Positions 60,864 to 64,000 of a stretch of DNA of 64,000 nt are shown here, one piece after another (position 1 is the first letter of the stretch; each line of letters opens with the position of its first letter). A program made the translations under genes and the position numbers. The notes below the pieces were generated by a model. It was not told the DNA's origin. It saw only the letters and a program-made list of their open reading frames with translations, and made no database searches. Source of the stretch: Geothrix oryzae. GTDB taxonomy: Bacteria; Acidobacteriota; Holophagae; Holophagales; Holophagaceae. Location: contig NZ_AP027079.1 in assembly GCF_030295385.1 (NCBI RefSeq), forward strand, positions 2,542,001 through 2,606,000, given 5' to 3'.

Positions 60864-61460
60864 ATGGACGATCGGCTCCTGACCCCTTGCACTGCCTTCG
60901 ACGGCCCCCGCCGGATAACCGCCGGGCCTTTGCGGAGCGTGGCCTTGCGGGTGAAGACGCACCTGGAGACCCATGCCACGGGATCGGTCCTGGTGTTCGA
61001 TGACGAGACCGGCCGCGTGGTGGACCTGGATACCCGGGGAACGCCCGAGGAGGTGGTGGCGCGCCTGTCCCCGGTCGCACCGCCCCAGCCCGGCGAACCG
61101 CGTGGACGGGGACGGCCGAAGCTCGGTGTCGTGGCCCGCGAGGTCACCCTGCTCCCCCGGCACTGGGACTGGCTGAACGCCCAGCCCGGAGGCGCTTCGG
61201 TCACCTTGCGGAAGCTGGTGGAAGAGGCGCGCCGGATCGGCGGTGCCGGCGAAGGCAAACGCCAGGCCCAGGACCGCGCCTACCGGTTCATGTCGGCGCT
61301 GGGAGGGGACGAACCGGGCTATGAAGAGGCGCTCCGCGCCCTGTACGCCGCGGACCGGGCCGCCTTCCTGGCGCACACGCAGGCCTGGCCGGTGGATGTG
61401 CGGGACCACGCACGCGCGCTGGCCCAGCCGGCATTCCCTGAGGGCACCTCCAACCCATGA
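60864..61460 (+). CDS. DUF2239 family protein
   Basis: The 198-residue protein starts MDDRLLTPCTAFDGPRRI, has VLVFDDETGRVVDLDTRGTPEEVV, and then RGRGRPKLGVVAREVTLLPRHWDWLNAQPG in short repeats typical of DUF2239. The segment after GRPKLGVV resembles a ribbon-helix-helix-type DNA-binding motif. Function unknown, but with a palindrome at its promoter it may be a self-regulator. It overlaps the GIY-YIG gene by 4 bp. Confidence 0.82.
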   Translation: MDDRLLTPCTAFDGPRRITAGPLRSVALRVKTHLETHATGSVLVFDDETGRVVDLDTRGTPEEVVARLSPVAPPQPGEPRGRGRPKLGVVAREVTLLPRHWDWLNAQPGGASVTLRKLVEEARRIGGAGEGKRQAQDRAYRFMSALGGDEPGYEEALRALYAADRAAFLAHTQAWPVDVRDHARALAQPAFPEGTSNP

Positions 61461-61837
61461 GCGAAACCTTCGATCGGAAAGCGGCGCTCCGCGCCTACAA
61501 GGCCCGCAGGCCCCGCCCGGGCATCTACGCGGTGCGCCACCTGGAGACGGGCCGGGCCTGGGCCGACGCGAGCCCGAACCTCGACACCACCCGGAACGGC
61601 CTGTGGCTCCGGCTCCAGCAGGGGCGCCACCTGGACCGGGACCTGCAGGCGGCGTGGAACCGATGGGGCGAGGCCGCCTTCGACTATGTGATCCTCGAGG
61701 CCCTCGAAGAGGAGATGAGCCCCCTGGTGCTCAAGGAGACCCTCAAGGCCAAGCGGGCTGAATGGATCGCCCTCCTGGCCGCGACTGGCGAAGAACCCCT
61801 CAGGGAAGGTCGACCTCCGCATACCACCCCTTGCTGA
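61457..61837 (+). CDS. GIY-YIG nuclease-like small protein
   Basis: The 126-residue protein shows the GIY-YIG start (RPGIYAVRHLETGRAWADAS) and a helical middle (NGLWLRLQQGRHLDRDLQAAWNRWG), with the FDYVILEALEE end of the fold. The second Tyr of the classical motif is not clear, so activity is uncertain. It overlaps the DUF2239 stop by 4 bp and the convergent CapA gene by 38 bp at its 3' end. A role with the DUF2239 protein is inference. Confidence 0.7.
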   Translation: MSETFDRKAALRAYKARRPRPGIYAVRHLETGRAWADASPNLDTTRNGLWLRLQQGRHLDRDLQAAWNRWGEAAFDYVILEALEEEMSPLVLKETLKAKRAEWIALLAATGEEPLREGRPPHTTPC

Positions 61838-63155
61838 CGATCTTCGTCCCGTAGGGTTCGGACAGTCTCTGCATCAGGGCGATGATCTCGCCGCCCCGCC
61901 TGGTGCCCGCCAGCTTCGGCACGCCGTAGAGGGGGCCCTCGTCGTCGATGGTGATGGGCAGGAGCTGGATCCGCTTCAGCTTGCCCAGGCTCAGGGTCAG
62001 GCGGACCATCACGGTCTCCATGACCTCGCGGGAGTCGCGCCGGTCCCACACGGAGCCGTTGGGCACCTTGGGCATCTCGATGTCGCGCTGGTGGATGAGG
62101 TCCACGGGGATCCGGTCCGGGGTGCGGTACTGGTAGATGAAGTCGCCGAGGCTGTAGAAGATGGGCCTCCCCTTGTGGATCTCGATGCCCCGGAGCACAT
62201 GGGGGCCCGTACCGATCACGAAGTCCGCCCCGGCCTCGATGGCGCGGCGGAACATGATCTCCTCGTTGGGCGGCGTCCGGTCCTGGATGCCGTAGGCGCG
62301 ATGGTGGGTCACATCGTGGTTGTGGAGGGACACCAGCAGGACATCCGACCGGCGCTTGGCCAGGAGCACATCGTCCTCCATGGCCTTCACATCCGATTCC
62401 AGCGGGCCTTCCGCCTTCTCCACCTTGCCGTCCTTCGCCACCAGGATCACGGCCGGATCGATGGTCGCCAGGGAGGGACCGCTGGGGTCCTTGGTCCGGT
62501 ACTTGGCGGTCCAGTACCGCATGTAGGAGAGCAGGGCGACGGAGGTCTTGTGCCCGGCCACTTCCGTCCGGCCCGGCGCGCGGGCCTCCGCCAGCGTGGT
62601 GCCCGCGCCGGCGTGCGTGATGTTGGCGTGATCCAGGGCCTGCAGGCATTCCCTCAACCCTTCGGGGCCGAAATCCAGCGCGTGGTTGTTGGCCATGCTC
62701 ACGAGGTTGATGCCCGTGCGCGCCAGCTCCCAGCGGAAGTCCCGCCCCGCCCTGAAGTTGTAGAAGGGACGCTGGAGATCCGGCCGGTCGTTGAGCGAGA
62801 ACTCCATGTTCCCGTAGGCGAGGTCGGCCTCCTGCATGAGGCGGAAGAGGCCCGCGCGATCGGGATCGGCGAGGTGGCTGATGGGCTGGTTGAAGATCAT
62901 GTCGCCCACCGCCGTGATGACCAGGTCACCCGGTTCCTCCTTCAGGAGCTCCCCGATCCGCCCCGGCCAGTCGATCCGCTCGGCGGGTTCCCTCGGCTGG
63001 ATGCGGCGCTGATACACGGAGCGGGGATCGTCCTTGGCCACCGCCGGGGGCGGAGCCGTCTGCGCCAACCCCTCACGGGCGCCCGCACCGGCAGCCAGCG
63101 CCAGCAGCGCGGCGGCCAGGGGCCGGTTCCGATGGGAGATGCCCGTCCTGGCCAT
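61800..63155 (-). CDS. CapA family (PgsA-like) metallophosphatase-fold protein
   Basis: The ATG at 63155 with AGGAGG upstream gives 451 residues and a signal peptide (PLAAALLALAAGAGAREGLA). Family motifs: TAVGDMIFNQPISHL, GNMEFSLNDRPDL, LVSMANNHALDFGPEGL, VSLHNHDVTHH, GTGPHVLRGIEIHKGRP and YSLGDFIYQYRTPD. CapA/PgsA proteins are needed for poly-gamma-glutamate or capsule synthesis, but no pgs genes are present here. Role uncertain. Confidence 0.87.
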   Translation of the reverse strand: MARTGISHRNRPLAAALLALAAGAGAREGLAQTAPPPAVAKDDPRSVYQRRIQPREPAERIDWPGRIGELLKEEPGDLVITAVGDMIFNQPISHLADPDRAGLFRLMQEADLAYGNMEFSLNDRPDLQRPFYNFRAGRDFRWELARTGINLVSMANNHALDFGPEGLRECLQALDHANITHAGAGTTLAEARAPGRTEVAGHKTSVALLSYMRYWTAKYRTKDPSGPSLATIDPAVILVAKDGKVEKAEGPLESDVKAMEDDVLLAKRRSDVLLVSLHNHDVTHHRAYGIQDRTPPNEEIMFRRAIEAGADFVIGTGPHVLRGIEIHKGRPIFYSLGDFIYQYRTPDRIPVDLIHQRDIEMPKVPNGSVWDRRDSREVMETVMVRLTLSLGKLKRIQLLPITIDDEGPLYGVPKLAGTRRGGEIIALMQRLSEPYGTKIVSKGWYAEVDLP

Positions 63156-63264
63156 GGTGCCTCCTGAGGTTGGGTGATATGCGCAATTTTGTTTCATTTG
63201 GTGAATATTTGCAAAGTATTCCGAGCATATTTGGGGCCCTGGCGGAGCGGCTTATCCTGGTGCG

Positions 63265-63861
63265 ATGACCACCCACCCGGACGACTGGAACCGCCTCTAC
63301 CAGGACGAGGGACGCCCCGGCTGGGACATGGATGGGGCCACGCCCCTGGTGGCGGAGCTGCTGGACCTGGCTCTCCCCCGGGGCCTGAAGGCGGGTGGAG
63401 AGATCGTGGTGCCCGGGTGCGGCTACGGCCACGATGCGGCCGAGCTGGAGGCCCGCGGCTTCGCCGTCACGGGACTCGATTTCGCCCCCTTGGCCATCCA
63501 GGGCGCCAGGCAGCGCTACGGCGACCGCGTGGCCTGGTCCCTGGCGGACTGGTTCACGACCCATCTCGGCCCCTGGCACGCGATCTTCGACCACACCTGC
63601 TTCGTGGCCATGGATCCCGCGCGGCGGCCCGCCTATGTGGATGCCTGCGCGGCGCACCTGAACCCGAACGGCCTGTGGCTGGCCGTGCTTTTCCACGATG
63701 TGAAGGGTCGGCCGGGCCCGCCTCACGCCATCGCCATGGAGGACATGCGGCGCCTCGCCGAAGCCCGCTTCGAGGTGCTGCACCTGGCGGAGGCCGCTTC
63801 CAGCCACCCGCGCCGGGCGGGCCGGGAGTTCTTGCTGGTGGCAAGACGCCGGTCGGAATGA
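63265..63861 (+). CDS. Thiopurine-methyltransferase-like SAM methyltransferase
   Basis: The 198-residue protein has the SAM motif VVPGCGYGHDAAELEARGF (about residues 47-66) and the TPMT-like phrases WNRLYQDEGRPGWDMDGATPLV and FDHTCFVAMDPARRPAYVD. TPMT-like enzymes methylate thiols or oxyanions such as selenite and tellurite. It starts at 63265, about 110 bp from the divergent CapA start; the A+T-rich interval likely holds both promoters. Confidence 0.85.
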   Translation: MTTHPDDWNRLYQDEGRPGWDMDGATPLVAELLDLALPRGLKAGGEIVVPGCGYGHDAAELEARGFAVTGLDFAPLAIQGARQRYGDRVAWSLADWFTTHLGPWHAIFDHTCFVAMDPARRPAYVDACAAHLNPNGLWLAVLFHDVKGRPGPPHAIAMEDMRRLAEARFEVLHLAEAASSHPRRAGREFLLVARRRSE

Positions 63862-63918
63862 GCCCTGCCCCCAGCCGGGACCATGACCTAGAATGGGTCC
63901 ATACCCCCCGGAGTGACC

Positions 63919-64000
63919 ATGCGTGCGAAAGCCCTCCTTTCCCTGCTATGCCTCTCTTCCGTGGCGCTGACGGCCCAGGATGTCGTGCGCCTCGGCAACC
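63919..64000 (+). CDS. Start of a secreted protein (partial, runs off right edge)
   Basis: The ATG at 63919, preceded by GGAG, begins a signal peptide (MRAKALLSLLCLSSVALTAQ) followed by DVVRLGN. Only 27 residues are in the window and the product cannot be named. It is on the same strand as the methyltransferase, 57 bp downstream. Confidence 0.6.
   Translation, partial: MRAKALLSLLCLSSVALTAQDVVRLGN

Overview
This 64 kb window comes from a high-G+C (by eye about 69 %), densely coded Gram-negative chromosome. The best guess is an Acidobacteriota of the Holophagae/Geothrix type. The reasons are an Oar-like TonB receptor with an N-terminal carboxypeptidase-regulatory domain, cytochrome bd, several sensor kinases, secreted multi-domain proteins and an ECF42/DGPF cluster. 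This placement is inference; no rRNA or tRNA gene was seen.

Layout. 1-3.2 kb: truncated ECF sigma factor, then surE-acyP-apt and a convergent epimerase. 3.3-10.5 kb: secreted Ig/PKD nuclease, NtrY-like kinase, solitary DNA methyltransferase, OmpW. 10.6-13.5 kb: an Fe-S type Rrf2 regulator with cydAB. 13.8-20.2 kb: soluble chemoreceptor, rimI-tsaB, hemerythrin, rpmB, dprA, topA. 20.2-22.8 kb: a low-G+C inserted island with a DUF262 gene overlapping a HEPN gene, bordered by a broken DinB gene. 23-25.5 kb: a lipoprotein and a collagen-like secreted protein. 25.5-27.5 kb: Rrf2 regulator with a large palindrome, NmrA-type oxidoreductase, YbaK. 27.6-37.8 kb: hybrid kinase, small secreted proteins, MFS transporter, a run of small enzymes, M14 peptidase. 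38-42 kb: DoxX, DGPF, VOC, DHFR-like, ECF42 sigma and DGPF genes. 42.1-46.9 kb: membrane proteins, a PadR-controlled split permease, a SpoIIE-type phosphatase with DinB, a CGNR regulator. 47-50.4 kb: FadH-like reductase, an intergenic palindromic repeat, an AlkX/YcaQ glycosylase. 50.4-60.8 kb: RpiR regulator followed by TonB receptor, secreted cyanophycinase, M14 peptidase, isoaspartyl dipeptidase, YfcC transporter and M28 peptidase. 60.8-64 kb: DUF2239/GIY-YIG pair, CapA-like protein, TPMT-like methyltransferase, start of a secreted protein.

Most interesting points: (1) the 51.4-60.8 kb operon reads as a cyanophycin / beta-aspartyl peptide scavenging pathway; (2) the DUF262-HEPN pair is a candidate defence module on foreign DNA; (3) the tetranucleotide ACGT seems to be absent from the host DNA (Asp-Val, Asn-Val, Tyr-Val and His-Val are written with GAT, AAT, TAT and CAT before GTN) and was found by eye only in the island and its adjoining DinB fragment; (4) several well-formed palindromic operators sit in front of Rrf2, PadR and DUF2239 genes.
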